From Halobacillus locisalis (GTDB taxonomy: Bacteria > Bacillota > Bacilli > Bacillales > Halobacillaceae): a DNA stretch of 64,000 nucleotides. The position numbers and the translations under genes are program-made. Under the pieces are notes generated by a model. That model searched no databases and was not told the origin of the DNA. It saw nothing but the letters and a program-made list of their open reading frames with translations. The stretch lies in contig NZ_JACEFG010000001.1 in the NCBI RefSeq assembly GCF_013694105.1, forward strand, positions 1,054,001-1,118,000, in the 5' to 3' direction. Of this stretch, positions 9,791 through 19,153 are shown in pieces; within the stretch, counting starts at the first letter, position 1, and each line of letters begins with the position of its first letter.

Positions 9791-9922
9791 ATGTACGGAG
9801 GCTATCCTTATGGCGGACGACGTTGCGGAAGAGTTGGTGGTTACGGAATGGGCAACAACTTTGCTTTGATTGTTGTTCTGTTCATTCTTCTAATTATTGT
9901 TGGTGCAGCATTTTATTGCTAA
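9791..9922 (+). CDS. YjcZ family small sporulation protein
   Basis: 43 residues: a Gly/Tyr/Arg-rich head (MYGGYPYGG) followed by one hydrophobic helix ending AAFYC. This matches the YjcZ family of small spore-associated proteins common in Bacillaceae. AGGAGGTGAGCTT precedes the ATG. It supports a spore-forming host. It probably sits in a membrane; the role is unknown. Confidence 0.8.
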   Translation: MYGGYPYGGRRCGRVGGYGMGNNFALIVVLFILLIIVGAAFYC

Positions 9923-9948
9923 AGTATGAAATAAATCGAATGCAAGTT

Positions 9949-10028
9949 CTGACCCGCAAAATAAACGGTCAGAAGCACGGTTTCTAAAATGTAATGGTAA
10001 GCCCAGATAATCTTTCGCTCACCATTAC
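9949..10028 (+). other. Structured 3' region after the YjcZ gene
   Basis: Two hairpins follow the YjcZ stop: CTGACC/GGTCAG (9949-9954 and 9967-9972) and GTAATGGT/ACCATTAC (9991-9998 and 10021-10028). A terminator follows at 10061. They may protect the mRNA end or belong to a small RNA. Confidence 0.4.
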
Positions 10029-10060
10029 TTCATAGCAAAGCGTATCATTTATGCTTTTAA

Positions 10061-10090
10061 AAAAAGACACAGATCATCTGTGTCTTTTTT
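10061..10090. terminator. Bidirectional intrinsic terminator
   Basis: AAAAAGACACAGAT paired with ATCTGTGTCTTTTT and flanked by A and T runs. It separates the small plus genes from the minus GGDEF/EAL gene. Confidence 0.85.
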
Positions 10091-10183
10091 GCCGTTCCAT
10101 TTTTTATTTGGATGCCACTTGTCGTGCTTAACTAACCAAGAAGAGAATGTCTTACCATACCGCCCACATCATTTCATGCAAAT

Positions 10184-12154
10184 TTAATGAACATACGGTC
10201 TACTGAACATGTCAGATAGTTGTTCTGGAGGTAAAGGACGGCTATAGTAATACCCTTGAATTTCATCACATTGTTCTTTGCGAAGGAAGTTTAGTTGCTC
10301 AACCGTTTCCACTCCTTCTGCAATGACTTTAAGATTTAAAGAATGTGACATATGGATGATCGATTTTACAATGGCTTGATTTTGCTTTTGGTTTTCGTTT
10401 ATGAACGCTTTATCTATTTTCAACTTACTAACCGGAAACCGACTCAAATACTTTAACGATGAGTAACCCGTACCAAAATCGTCAATTGATACATGAACAC
10501 CTAATTGGCGCAAATCATTCAACGTTTTTATGATGTATTCCTCATTGGTCATAGCCATGCTTTCCGTGATCTCTAGCTCTAAGTATGAAGGATCGAGTCC
10601 CGTTTCATCTAAAATTTTCCTTACACGCTGTACGATGTCCTTTTGATGAAATTGGAGTGCTGATAAATTGACTCCGACGATGACAGGCTCGTACCCATCC
10701 TTCTGCCATTGTTTATTTTGAAAACAAGCTTTCCTCATGACCCATTCTCCTATCTCGACAATTTGCCCTGTTTTCTCGGCAATCGGAATAAAGGATGATG
10801 GAGGGATAAACCCTTTTGTCGGGTGTTGCCAACGAATCAACGCCTCCATCCCAACCACTTTTCCCGTCATAATGCTTTTTTGAGGTTGATAATGGACCTC
10901 TAACTGTTCTTGCTTGATTGCTTTCCGCAGTTCTGTTTCAACAGACAACATCGCTTCGAACTTCTCGGTCATGGATGAATCATAACTCATGTACTTATTT
11001 CGTTGACTTTCTTTAACAGTGTACATGGCACTATCCGCTTGCTTAATCAAATCATCTGCTGTCGTTCCGTGAGATGGGAATAAACTAATTCCAACACTAA
11101 TCGTTGTGAACAAATCATACCCTTCAATACTTACAGGCTGTTTGAATGTATCGATCATTACTTGTGCCTGTTCTTCAGCTTCCGTTTTCGATGCGACATT
11201 ACGTTGAAGAACGAGGAATTCGTCACCACCCATTCGCGCAACGAAAGTATTGGCATCATTCGTGTGCTTTAAACGGGACGCACATGCTTTTAATAGCAGA
11301 TCCCCAAAGGAATAGCCAAGAGTATCATTAATCTGTTTAAAATAGTCAATATCGATAAAATGAACAGCTAATTTTTCACCTGTCATCTTTGCTTGATGGA
11401 TGGCTTCATTAAGCATTTCATTGAAATACATACGATTAGGAAGGTCAGTCACTTCATCGTAATAAGACATGAATTCAATTTTCTTTTCATTATGTACTCG
11501 TTCTGTAACATCTTTAACAACAGCAACGCGCAAAAGTTGGTCGTGAGCACGGGGATGAGCCATTATTTCTAAAAAGATCGTACTCCCATCTTTTTTTACT
11601 CCCTTCAGTGGAAAAGGAGGATCATACTCATTCTGCAGCATGTCTAATAATTTACTACGATTCTCCACTGACGTTAATTGGAAAACATCACGATCGATTA
11701 ATTCACACGGTTCGTAGCCGAACATCCGGGCGAAGGTCTTGTCACAATCTATTATTCGTCCTTCTTCATGCATCACCATTCCCTCAGAGCGAACGGCCAT
11801 CCAATCTTTTTCTACCTTTTCAATTTCTCCCTTTTGTTCAGCAAGTGAAACCGGCTGGAAGATTAGGGCATAAAGAAAGTCTTCCCGATTCCCCATCTTG
11901 ATAGACCTTACTCGAAATGAGCGCTCGGTACCCATTTTCAATTTCATCAATAGATGGCTTTCTTTTTGATCCTTCAATAAGTCAAACTGAATGTATTCAT
12001 GAATGGACTCCCCTTCCATCTTTCCGAGCATATGAATAGCAGGTTCATTCTCTCGAATAACCTGCTCATCGTGATTGATAAATACTAAAGGATCTCGAAA
12101 ATGTTTGAATAGCCACTCATGAATCGGAAGCTCTCTATAATTTGCATGCGACAT
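10184..12154 (-). CDS. PAS-GGDEF-EAL cyclic-di-GMP enzyme
   Basis: 656 residues with no membrane segment: PAS-like sensor regions in residues 15-225, a GGDEF domain (RMGGDEF near residue 309) and an EAL domain (MEALIRW near 421, ITESMAM near 513, DDFGTGYSS near 536, VIAEGVE near 600). All signature residues look intact, so both synthesis and breakdown of c-di-GMP are possible; one may dominate. No RxxD inhibitory site is obvious before GGDEF. It begins 18 bases after ktrB, so the two are likely co-transcribed. Confidence 0.92.
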   Translation of the reverse strand: MSHANYRELPIHEWLFKHFRDPLVFINHDEQVIRENEPAIHMLGKMEGESIHEYIQFDLLKDQKESHLLMKLKMGTERSFRVRSIKMGNREDFLYALIFQPVSLAEQKGEIEKVEKDWMAVRSEGMVMHEEGRIIDCDKTFARMFGYEPCELIDRDVFQLTSVENRSKLLDMLQNEYDPPFPLKGVKKDGSTIFLEIMAHPRAHDQLLRVAVVKDVTERVHNEKKIEFMSYYDEVTDLPNRMYFNEMLNEAIHQAKMTGEKLAVHFIDIDYFKQINDTLGYSFGDLLLKACASRLKHTNDANTFVARMGGDEFLVLQRNVASKTEAEEQAQVMIDTFKQPVSIEGYDLFTTISVGISLFPSHGTTADDLIKQADSAMYTVKESQRNKYMSYDSSMTEKFEAMLSVETELRKAIKQEQLEVHYQPQKSIMTGKVVGMEALIRWQHPTKGFIPPSSFIPIAEKTGQIVEIGEWVMRKACFQNKQWQKDGYEPVIVGVNLSALQFHQKDIVQRVRKILDETGLDPSYLELEITESMAMTNEEYIIKTLNDLRQLGVHVSIDDFGTGYSSLKYLSRFPVSKLKIDKAFINENQKQNQAIVKSIIHMSHSLNLKVIAEGVETVEQLNFLRKEQCDEIQGYYYSRPLPPEQLSDMFSRPYVH

Positions 12155-12171
12155 GACCCATCCCCCTAAAA

Positions 12172-13530
12172 CTAACCGATAATGATTCTTTCTTTAGGAT
12201 AATGATATTTTCCTGTTGGCTTATCCACCTGGAAAGTGAATAAGAAAGTCAAAATCCCAATACGCCCTAAGAACATAAGCAACATCAATACGAACTTCCC
12301 GAAGACGGTCAGACCTGGCGTGATACCCAGCGACAGCCCTACTGTTCCGAACGCTGACGTTACCTCAAATATGATTTCATTTAATGTGAAGGTCTCGCTT
12401 ATTGATAGAGCAAGAATGGCAATAAAAACGGTAAATAGTGCCATCATCGTAACAACTACAGCTCTATTCAAGTCTTCATTATGAACCTCTCGTCTGAATA
12501 TACGAATTCGGTTTCCCCCACGCGCGAAAGTCAAAATAAAGATGACAACAAGTGCGAAAGTGGTTGTCCGAATGCCACCTCCCACACTGCTTGGAGAGGC
12601 GCCGATAAACATTAAAGAAGACATGAACAATTGGGTTTGTTCAGTGAATTGGTTGATATCCATCGTCGATAACCCACCACTTCTTGTTGTGACCGATTGG
12701 AATAGCGCATAGAAGAACACTTCATGCCAGGCCTTATCCGAGAAGAAATGGTTGAACTCGAGCAGAATAATCATGATTGTTCCAAATACCACTAGAACAA
12801 AGAAAGTGAAACTTGTAAGCTTTGCAAACAGGGAAAAACGGATTGTCTGCACTTGGTCATTATGGAATAAGTACTGTTTTACTTCTATTAATACAGGGAA
12901 CCCGATGGCGCCTGCAATGATCAGAATCATATTAATGAACTGTACGAAATAATCGTCCTTAAATGGAATTAAAGATTGACCAGTAATGTCGAACCCACCA
13001 TTAGTCATGGCACTAATCGTTCCAAAAAACCCCTGCAAATAGGCCTCTCCAGGATCATAATATTGTAAAAAATACGTCCCCAATGTCAAAAAACCGAGGA
13101 GTTCAATCAATAAAACAACCAGAACGATTTCCTTTACCATACTGACCATTCCTTGGAAGGAATTTCGGTTCTGGTCAGTCATGATCAACCGACGTTCTTT
13201 CAGACCAATTTTCTTTCCGAGCATAAGCCAGATTAATGTTCCTAAAGTCATGACACCGATACCACCAAATTGCAAAACCAAAGCTAGAATAAACACCCCT
13301 ATCGTGCTGAATGTTTCAGCCGTAGGGACAGTTGTAAGGCCAGTGACACTGACCGCACTTACTGCCGTGAACAGAACGTCTACAAAGCTCAAATCAACCC
13401 CTGGTTTATGAGCCACGGGTAAAGCAATAAGGATGGAAGAAATCGTGACGGCAAACAGATAGAAAACCGCGATTAATTGAAATGGCGATAATTCATTAAG
13501 CCAACGTAGGCTTTTCTTCCTCACCCACAT
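12172..13530 (-). CDS. Potassium uptake channel subunit, KtrB/TrkH family
   Basis: 452-residue membrane protein with the four pore-repeat architecture of KtrB-type K+ transporters; the selectivity-filter glycines appear in VTGLTT, TNGGF, TRSGGL and FGTVGL. It needs a KtrA/KtrC-type RCK gating partner, which is not encoded nearby, so it is like the solitary KtrD of B. subtilis. K+ uptake is central to osmotic adaptation. AAAGGAGAAATACC precedes the ATG. A c-di-GMP enzyme follows in the same operon. Confidence 0.9.
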   Translation of the reverse strand: MWVRKKSLRWLNELSPFQLIAVFYLFAVTISSILIALPVAHKPGVDLSFVDVLFTAVSAVSVTGLTTVPTAETFSTIGVFILALVLQFGGIGVMTLGTLIWLMLGKKIGLKERRLIMTDQNRNSFQGMVSMVKEIVLVVLLIELLGFLTLGTYFLQYYDPGEAYLQGFFGTISAMTNGGFDITGQSLIPFKDDYFVQFINMILIIAGAIGFPVLIEVKQYLFHNDQVQTIRFSLFAKLTSFTFFVLVVFGTIMIILLEFNHFFSDKAWHEVFFYALFQSVTTRSGGLSTMDINQFTEQTQLFMSSLMFIGASPSSVGGGIRTTTFALVVIFILTFARGGNRIRIFRREVHNEDLNRAVVVTMMALFTVFIAILALSISETFTLNEIIFEVTSAFGTVGLSLGITPGLTVFGKFVLMLLMFLGRIGILTFLFTFQVDKPTGKYHYPKERIIIG

Positions 13531-13581
13531 GGTATTTCTCCTTTGATCTTGTAAATTTTGCGATACTTCATCACCATTCCT

Positions 13582-13590
13582 ATTATATCA
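13582..13590 (-). promoter_or_regulatory. Extended -10 element upstream of ktrB
   Basis: TGATATAAT on the minus strand, an extended -10 with a perfect TATAAT, about 50 bases before the ktrB start. The -35 is weak, as is usual for extended -10 promoters. No ydaO-type c-di-AMP riboswitch is seen here. Confidence 0.5.
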
Positions 13591-13644
13591 GGATGACTAA
13601 TGAATTTCTTTGATTGATCGAAATTTGTCACTTTCTTATGTATC

Positions 13645-14076
13645 CTACGCTCTTGAGTCAGATTGACTCCCACGTTTTTTGAATTCTTCTAGCAGCTCTT
13701 CACCCTGGTACCCCTCGTCCATCAGTGCTTTTAAAATTTTCTCAATCTGTTCCCTTTGCCTGTCAATCATTGTACCCATGAAAATAACATTCATCGAATC
13801 ACCAATCTCATTAGTATCAATGACATTTACAAAGAAAGTAGCGGGTTGGTTGCTCTGTTTTGTGATTTTCACTTGAATAATCAAATCCTCTTCACTGGTA
13901 ACCATTGATTCAAAAAATTCTTTGTAACTAGCATCAACATAAGCCTCGACAATCCACCGTCCATGGTCATCTTCACGATTGATAATCAAGCCATCCTGCA
14001 ATTTAATTCTACGTTGAGTAATGTCTTCGTTTTTTTCTTCGACAATATCCAGGGAAATCAATTTAAAGGTTTTCAA
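13645..14076 (-). CDS. ywpF: YwpF-like protein
   Basis: 143 residues, soluble, mostly beta and charged, beginning MKTFKLISLDI and ending in a Gln/Ser-rich tail. Length and start resemble the YwpF-like family of Bacillus. The start codon is TTG, with GGAGG eight bases upstream. Monocistronic on the minus strand. Function unknown; recognition is from memory. Confidence 0.7.
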   Translation of the reverse strand: MKTFKLISLDIVEEKNEDITQRRIKLQDGLIINREDDHGRWIVEAYVDASYKEFFESMVTSEEDLIIQVKITKQSNQPATFFVNVIDTNEIGDSMNVIFMGTMIDRQREQIEKILKALMDEGYQGEELLEEFKKRGSQSDSRA

Positions 14077-14165
14077 TTTGAACTACCTCCAGGGACCCAT
14101 AGTGTTATTTTTCATTATAGAGGACCTTATTCAGTTGAGCAAAGAAATAGGGTATCAATGCTCAT

Positions 14166-14202
14166 AAAAAAGCAACCCAAGCTCTATCGTGTAGGGCTTG
14201 GG
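14166..14202 (-). terminator. Intrinsic terminator after moaA
   Basis: CCCAAGC/GCTTGGG stem (14176-14182 and 14196-14202) followed on the minus strand by a T-run. It lies just past the moaA stop. Confidence 0.75.
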
Positions 14203-14209
14203 ACATTGA

Positions 14210-15223
14210 TTATCCACCTATATAAGACATCTCGATTTTCTTCTTTGGCAAAGGGTTTCCCTTGGCTCGGTCGACAGAATACTGATCCCTTCTACCTGTC
14301 CATATCTCTTTGACTGCAGAAACAAGTTCTTCTACTGATGGACCGGAACGTAATAAAGCTCGCAAATCGTACCCATCGGATGCAAATAGACATGTAAAGA
14401 GTTGACCATCCGCAGATAAGCGTACTCGAGTGCAACTGCTACAAAATGCATCTGTAACAGAAGAGATAATTCCAATCTCGCCACTTCCGTCTTTATAATG
14501 ATACTTTGAGGCTACTTCACCAAAATACGAAGGATCTGCTGGTTCAATGGGCATTGATGTATCAATAATATTGACAATATCCTTTTTCGATATCACTTCA
14601 TTCATTTTCCATCCGTTATGATTCCCCACGTCCATAAACTCGATGAAGCGCAATGTATCTCCCGTTCCTTTGAAATACTCAGCCATAGGTAGGATTTGAT
14701 TCTCATTCATCCCTTTTTTAACTACCATATTAACCTTAATTTTCAGACCAGCCTCTCTGGCCGCTTCAATCCCCTTCAACACAGGTGATGTTTTGATCCC
14801 TCGTCCGTTCGTCTGCTGAAATACTTCGTCCTCTATAGCATCCAAACTTATATTTACACGGTCGAGTCCTGCCTCTTTAAGCTTTTTAGCTTGTTTGACA
14901 AGAAATATTGCATTTGTCGTAACAGCTATATCCTTGATCCCCTTAATATTATGCAAACGCTCTATCAAAAGATGTAAGTCTTTCCTCATCAGAGGCTCCC
15001 CGCCTGTAAGCCGGATTTTTTCAACGCCGAAACGAGCAAAAACCTCTACAAGCTTTATGATTTCATCAAAGCTAAGCAATTGGTCTTGAGACATGAACGT
15101 GTAATCGTCTCCAAAAATTTCTTTAGGCATGCAATATGTACAACGAAAATTACATTTATCTATAACCGAGATCCTCAAATCCCTCATCGGTCGATTCAGT
15201 TGATCTACAATGGTTTCAGCCAA
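14210..15223 (-). CDS. moaA: GTP 3',8-cyclase MoaA (molybdenum cofactor)
   Basis: Radical SAM enzyme of 337 residues that starts molybdenum cofactor synthesis from GTP. The N-terminal CNFRCTYC binds the SAM cluster, TGGEP is near residue 75, CSSCTRVRL with a later Cys near residue 265 binds the second cluster, and the protein ends in the GG needed for activity. Start is TTG with AAAGGAG upstream. It follows moeA by about 20 bases in one operon. The cofactor would serve the formate dehydrogenase at 39-42 kb. Confidence 0.95.
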   Translation of the reverse strand: MAETIVDQLNRPMRDLRISVIDKCNFRCTYCMPKEIFGDDYTFMSQDQLLSFDEIIKLVEVFARFGVEKIRLTGGEPLMRKDLHLLIERLHNIKGIKDIAVTTNAIFLVKQAKKLKEAGLDRVNISLDAIEDEVFQQTNGRGIKTSPVLKGIEAAREAGLKIKVNMVVKKGMNENQILPMAEYFKGTGDTLRFIEFMDVGNHNGWKMNEVISKKDIVNIIDTSMPIEPADPSYFGEVASKYHYKDGSGEIGIISSVTDAFCSSCTRVRLSADGQLFTCLFASDGYDLRALLRSGPSVEELVSAVKEIWTGRRDQYSVDRAKGNPLPKKKIEMSYIGG

Positions 15224-15244
15224 GCTAGCCGCTCCTTTCTTTCT

Positions 15245-16507
15245 CTAAAACTCTACTTGCCTTTGTTGATCATCAAGCATAATCGCTTCAACGGCATCTC
15301 CTTTTTCATACCCTCTTGTCCCCCCGCGGAGCATAATAAGAACATTTGTTTTGGCAAGAGAACTCACGACAGCTGATTTGTCCATTCCTGTCGGATACAC
15401 GTACACGTTCCCTCTTTCATAGGAAATAAACCCCCTGACAAAACGTGTGAACGGGTTAGGCTTTTTAAAATCTTTGCCGAGCGTTGCTGTTATGCGCTGA
15501 TGATACATTTGGTTTCGACCGACGAATGATTGGATAATTGGGAAAGCGAACAATTCAAACCCTACATAACATGCAGATGGATTACCAGAGAGACCAAAGA
15601 GGAGTTTATCTTCCACTTTTGCCACCGTTGTTACACTACCCGGGCGCATTGCTACTTTATTAAACAGCACATCTGCTTCAAGCTTTTGATAGATATCTGG
15701 CATCAAGTCATAGTCTCCTACAGAAACACCACCTGTTGTGAGCAAAGCATCCACATGATCCAAAGCATTGGATACAGCTTGGTAGCACGTTTCAAAATCA
15801 TCATCTAACTTTCCTAAGTAAACGCCATTTCCACCTGAACGTTCGATTTGTGACAAGATCATAAACGCATTTGAATTCCTTATCTTACCAGGTTGTAACT
15901 CTTCCTCTACATCTAATAGCTCAGTTCCTGTTGCAAACACCCCTATTTTAGGCTTCGTAAATACGAGGGGCTCGGCGTAACCAAATGTAGCCAACAGCGC
16001 CTGTACTCCAGGATTGATATAGGCACCAGACTCGACAAGAACCTCTTTTTCCTTCGTTTCCGACCCTTTTTCTATAATATTTTGGTTTGGTTGTAAAGGT
16101 CGTTTCAGAGTGACATAGGAACGATTCCCCTCTTCATACGTTTGGCAGATTTCAAACATAGCAACACAGTCTGCACCATCAGGAATCTCTGCCCCCGTCA
16201 TGATTCTGACCGCTTGTCCTTTTTCGATAGAATGTTCTGCTCTATGGCCCGCTGGTACGGTTTCGTTGACGATGAAATGACCAGGTTGGTCCCTGGATAA
16301 TTCTTTTGTATCTTGTGATCTGAAAGCAAATCCGTCGTAAGGGGATTTATGAAAAGGAGGAACTGGATGAGTCGCGATCAGGTCTTCGCCAAGAATCCGT
16401 CCAAAACATTCGCTTAAAGGTACATTTTCTTTCCTCCCCTTTTTTCTGTGCTTCATGACTGCTTGTACGGCATCAGTGGCGGCTATAGGGGTTCTATGTA
16501 AATTCAT
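15245..16507 (-). CDS. moeA: Molybdopterin molybdenumtransferase MoeA
   Basis: About 420 residues. The MoCF-binding domain with TTGGVSVGDYD near residue 240 and GNPSACYVGFELF near 300 is clear. It inserts molybdate into adenylylated molybdopterin. The frame is open from TTG 16516, but the ribosome site AGAAGG favours ATG 16507 (MNLHRTPI). It is first in a moeA-moaA operon; other moa/mob genes are not in this window. Confidence 0.95.
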   Translation of the reverse strand: MNLHRTPIAATDAVQAVMKHRKKGRKENVPLSECFGRILGEDLIATHPVPPFHKSPYDGFAFRSQDTKELSRDQPGHFIVNETVPAGHRAEHSIEKGQAVRIMTGAEIPDGADCVAMFEICQTYEEGNRSYVTLKRPLQPNQNIIEKGSETKEKEVLVESGAYINPGVQALLATFGYAEPLVFTKPKIGVFATGTELLDVEEELQPGKIRNSNAFMILSQIERSGGNGVYLGKLDDDFETCYQAVSNALDHVDALLTTGGVSVGDYDLMPDIYQKLEADVLFNKVAMRPGSVTTVAKVEDKLLFGLSGNPSACYVGFELFAFPIIQSFVGRNQMYHQRITATLGKDFKKPNPFTRFVRGFISYERGNVYVYPTGMDKSAVVSSLAKTNVLIMLRGGTRGYEKGDAVEAIMLDDQQRQVEF

Positions 16508-16598
16508 TGAGCTCAAGCCCTTCTTAGTAAATTTATCCTTCTATAGAACATAACGAAATTGTCACACTTTTTCAAAGGTTTCGTTCAGTGATGGCTAG

Positions 16599-16624
16599 GT
16601 TTCCCTTATAAGAAGGCAGGGTAA
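16599..16624 (+). promoter_or_regulatory. Sigma-B-like promoter of the disulfide oxidoreductase
   Basis: GTTTCC, 14 bases, GGGTAA, ending about 27 bases before the start of the downstream gene. A strong -10 and correct spacing for sigma-B. Confidence 0.55.
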
Positions 16625-16650
16625 AATGTAATAGTTCAATACAGAAAGGG

Positions 16651-18012
16651 ATGGAGAATATGACAGGTACATACGACTTGATTGTGATAGGAACTGGTTC
16701 TGCAGGAGGGACAGCAGCTAAAGCGGCTAGAAAGAAGGGGTGGGAAGTCGCGATTATTGATGAGCGTCCTTACGGCGGAACTTGCCCTCAGCGGGGGTGC
16801 GATCCTAAAAAAGTCTTGGTAGGTATTTCAGAAATTTACGATGACGCGAAACGAACTCAAGGGATAGGCATCCAAGGCGAAGTCAACCTCAGCTGGAATG
16901 ATTTGAAGGCATTTAAAGAAACCTTCACAGATCCTGTTCCAGAACAAGTAGAAGACTCATTTAAGAAAAGCGGGATTATGACGTATCACGGCATCGCAAC
17001 ATTCATTGACGCGAATCAAGTACAAGTCGGAGATCAAGTCCTAAGAGGGAATAAGATTGTCATTGCCACAGGAGCAAAACCGTCCAACCTGCCCATTGAA
17101 GGGGCTGAACACTTGGTGACAAGTGATGACTTTTTCGAATTAGAAGACCTCCCGGACCGAATCCTATTTGTCGGTGGAGGGTATATCACTTTTGAATTCG
17201 CCCATTTATGCGCACGCTTAGGTAAGGACGTCATAATTCTTCATCGCGGAAGGCATGTTCTTGAATCCTTTGATCACGAAATAACGAATAAACTTATTGA
17301 AATCACAAAAGACCTTGGGGTTGATGTTCATGTCGGGACAGACGTATTATCCATTCAAGAAAGAAACGACGGCGGCTACAAACTTAACGTTAAGAAGTTT
17401 GACCATGAGCATGAATTCAATGCTGACTTAGTCATACACGGCGCCGGAAGAACCCCGAATGTTGAACAATTGAATTTGGGGAAAGCAGGGATTGTAACGT
17501 CAGAATAAGGTATCAAAGTAAACGAAAACTTCCAGTCTGTTTCACGCAGCCATATTTATGCGGCAGGTGACGTAGCGGACAGCGGACTTCCCCCATTAAC
17601 GCCCGTCGCCGGTAAAGAAGCCGAACGATTAACACAGCACCTATTAGAAGAAAGTCAAACCTATCAGAATCAGCCACTTGTCCCTTCTGTTGTCTTCACT
17701 TACCCGAAGTTAGCGAAAATCGGAATCACCCAGCAAGAAGCGAGCGAACGTAATATTCCGTACGAAGTACAATCTAAAGACATTTCTTCTTTCTTTACTT
17801 ATCGGCGGACACAAGATAAAGAAGCATATGTAAAGATTTTAACAAACCCTGAAACGGATGAAATCATCGGAGCACATTTTTTGGCTCGTTCAGCCGACCA
17901 TCTAGTGAACCTGTTCTTGGTTGCTATGACTCAAAGAATGACAAAGCATCAATTATCTTCACTTTTGTGGGCCTACCCTAGTGAAGAAAGTGACATTCCG
18001 AGCTTCTTTTAA
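16651..18012 (+). pseudogene. Pyridine nucleotide-disulfide oxidoreductase interrupted by an in-frame TAA
   Basis: Glutathione-reductase-like flavoprotein. FAD fold GTGSAGGTAA, redox pair GGTCPQRGC, NAD fold FVGGGYI. Codon 286 is TAA (17506-17508), after which the same frame continues without another stop for 167 codons (IYAAGDVADSG, then the dimerisation domain) to TAA 18010-18012. Read through, it would be 453 residues, the usual family length. The upstream part alone (285 aa) lacks the dimer interface and should be inactive. A single-base change such as AAA to TAA explains it; a sequencing error is possible. The usual C-terminal HPT is WAYPSEE here, so this is not a classical lipoamide dehydrogenase. 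ATG 16660 is an alternative start. Confidence 0.85.
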
Positions 18013-18060
18013 CCTACCATGACCATAATTTCACCTCTAAACATTCGTTGAAAACTAAAG

Positions 18061-18096
18061 CCTCGCTTAGTCAGCTTTCGACTAAGCGAGGTTTTA
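18061..18096 (+). terminator. Intrinsic terminator after the oxidoreductase
   Basis: Perfect 12-bp stem CCTCGCTTAGTC/GACTAAGCGAGG with loop AGCTTTC, followed by TTTT. Confidence 0.85.
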
Positions 18097-18144
18097 CGAT
18101 CTTGAAGTTCACCTATGCCGTCGTTCCCTTTACACCCCCTCCTA

Positions 18145-18207
18145 CTAGCCCGTATCCCTCTCGATCTTGAATCGTCTCATGAGTTCATCAATTAGAAACC
18201 CGACCAT
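18145..18207 (-). CDS. Possible 20-residue peptide
   Basis: ATG 18207 to TAG 18145, product MVGFLIDELMRRFKIERDTG, amphipathic and basic. GGGGGA six bases upstream is a strong ribosome site, and the ORF starts 15 bases after the stop of the YrzI-like gene. Its small size leaves doubt. Confidence 0.35.
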   Translation of the reverse strand: MVGFLIDELMRRFKIERDTG

Positions 18208-18222
18208 TTTTCATCCCCCCAT

Positions 18223-18360
18223 TTAAAGATAATGATTGAATAAGGATTTCCGATCCAGCCATTGGTCTTCTGCTGTCGGATGATATCCGGGAATCGGTGG
18301 ATACTTCTTCTTTCTACGGGCACTGATGGTTACGGTAAAAATAAAAAATTGAATCGTCAT
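18223..18360 (-). CDS. YrzI-like small protein, 45 residues
   Basis: Begins MTIQFFIFTVTISARRKKK: a short hydrophobic beta-like stretch followed by a basic run. This resembles the start of YrzI-type small Bacillus proteins (FFFTVTI then basic residues). A GGAGGGGGGTG ribosome site precedes ATG 18360. Function unknown. Likely co-transcribed with the 20-residue ORF downstream. Confidence 0.6.
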   Translation of the reverse strand: MTIQFFIFTVTISARRKKKYPPIPGYHPTAEDQWLDRKSLFNHYL

Positions 18361-18415
18361 AAGGGTTCACCCCCCTCCAATCTTCATCAATAAACGTTTA
18401 GAAACCATAATAAAA

Positions 18416-18440
18416 AAGCCAAAGGTACTAACCTTGGCTT
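18416..18440 (-). terminator. Second terminator downstream of the HD gene
   Basis: AAGCCAAAGGT/ACCTTGGCTT with a 4-base loop and T6 on the minus strand. It is tandem with the terminator at 18455 and insulates the YrzI-like gene. Confidence 0.7.
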
Positions 18441-18454
18441 CAGAAAGCTGAGAA

Positions 18455-18487
18455 CAAAAAATGCCACAGAATTACAATACGTGGCAT
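18455..18487 (-). terminator. Terminator of the HD-domain gene
   Basis: ATGCCAC/GTGGCAT (18461-18467 and 18481-18487) followed by T6 on the minus strand. Confidence 0.75.
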
Positions 18488-18510
18488 CTCGAGCAATTAT
18501 GATCATTTTA

Positions 18511-19032
18511 TTATGGCATTTTCTTAGCTTTTGCTACTGCTAAATCAAGTTGATGTAAAATCTTCAACGCTTCACTCTTATCCATTTCTTTATAATGATG
18601 TAATCCTTGCGGCTGTTCATCCTTCTCATCGGCTTTTCTGACGACCTCTTGAAGAGCCGTTCGCTTACCCTTTAACTCAAATGGTAAGTAGCTGTCAGTA
18701 TGAAGCAAAACAGCTAATGAGACCTCTTTAGCTGTTGTTCGACTCTCTCCAAGACGAATCAATAGCTTGTGGGCACGTTCAGCACCCTTAATAGCATGAA
18801 TATCATGCCTTCTATACTCTTCGTAATCCCATTTACCATCGCGGTACCATTCATAGTGGCCCATGTCGTGAAGCAAAGCTGATTTCGTAGCAAGGTCAGG
18901 ATCCACCTCTTCCTCTAAAGACAGGTCATACGCATAACAGGCTACGGTGACCGCATGGTTAATCCCTGACCGTTGTAAATATTTTTGTGTGATTCGATGT
19001 TTAAATACATCGACTAGTGTGACATTCGACAA
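18511..19032 (-). CDS. HD-domain hydrolase
   Basis: About 173 residues. LLHDMGHYE gives the HD metal motif, with further His at HAIKG and LLHTD, as in small HD phosphohydrolases. The substrate is unknown. The frame is open to 19203 across the divergent SDR start, but GGAGGTGA four bases before TTG 19032 (MSNVTLVD) marks the true start and removes the overlap. Confidence 0.8.
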   Translation of the reverse strand: MSNVTLVDVFKHRITQKYLQRSGINHAVTVACYAYDLSLEEEVDPDLATKSALLHDMGHYEWYRDGKWDYEEYRRHDIHAIKGAERAHKLLIRLGESRTTAKEVSLAVLLHTDSYLPFELKGKRTALQEVVRKADEKDEQPQGLHHYKEMDKSEALKILHQLDLAVAKAKKMP

Positions 19033-19104
19033 ACGATCACCTCCGAGTTTGTAAGATAATATCATGTTCCGGCAACCTTCACAAGCTTCTCGCTGCCATT
19101 GCAG

Positions 19105-19130
19105 GTTTACTCGGTTAAAAATAAGGAAAT
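19105..19130 (+). promoter_or_regulatory. Possible sigma-B-like promoter of the SDR gene
   Basis: GTTTAC, 14 bases, GGAAAT, ending 23 bases before the SDR start. The -35 and spacing are good; the -10 is weak. Confidence 0.35.
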
Positions 19131-19153
19131 CTACTTCCTGAGGAGGAATAGAT

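Noticed and set aside
14147-14152. GGGTAT on the plus strand as a sigma-B -10
   Set aside because: No matching -35 at the right distance and no plus gene downstream.
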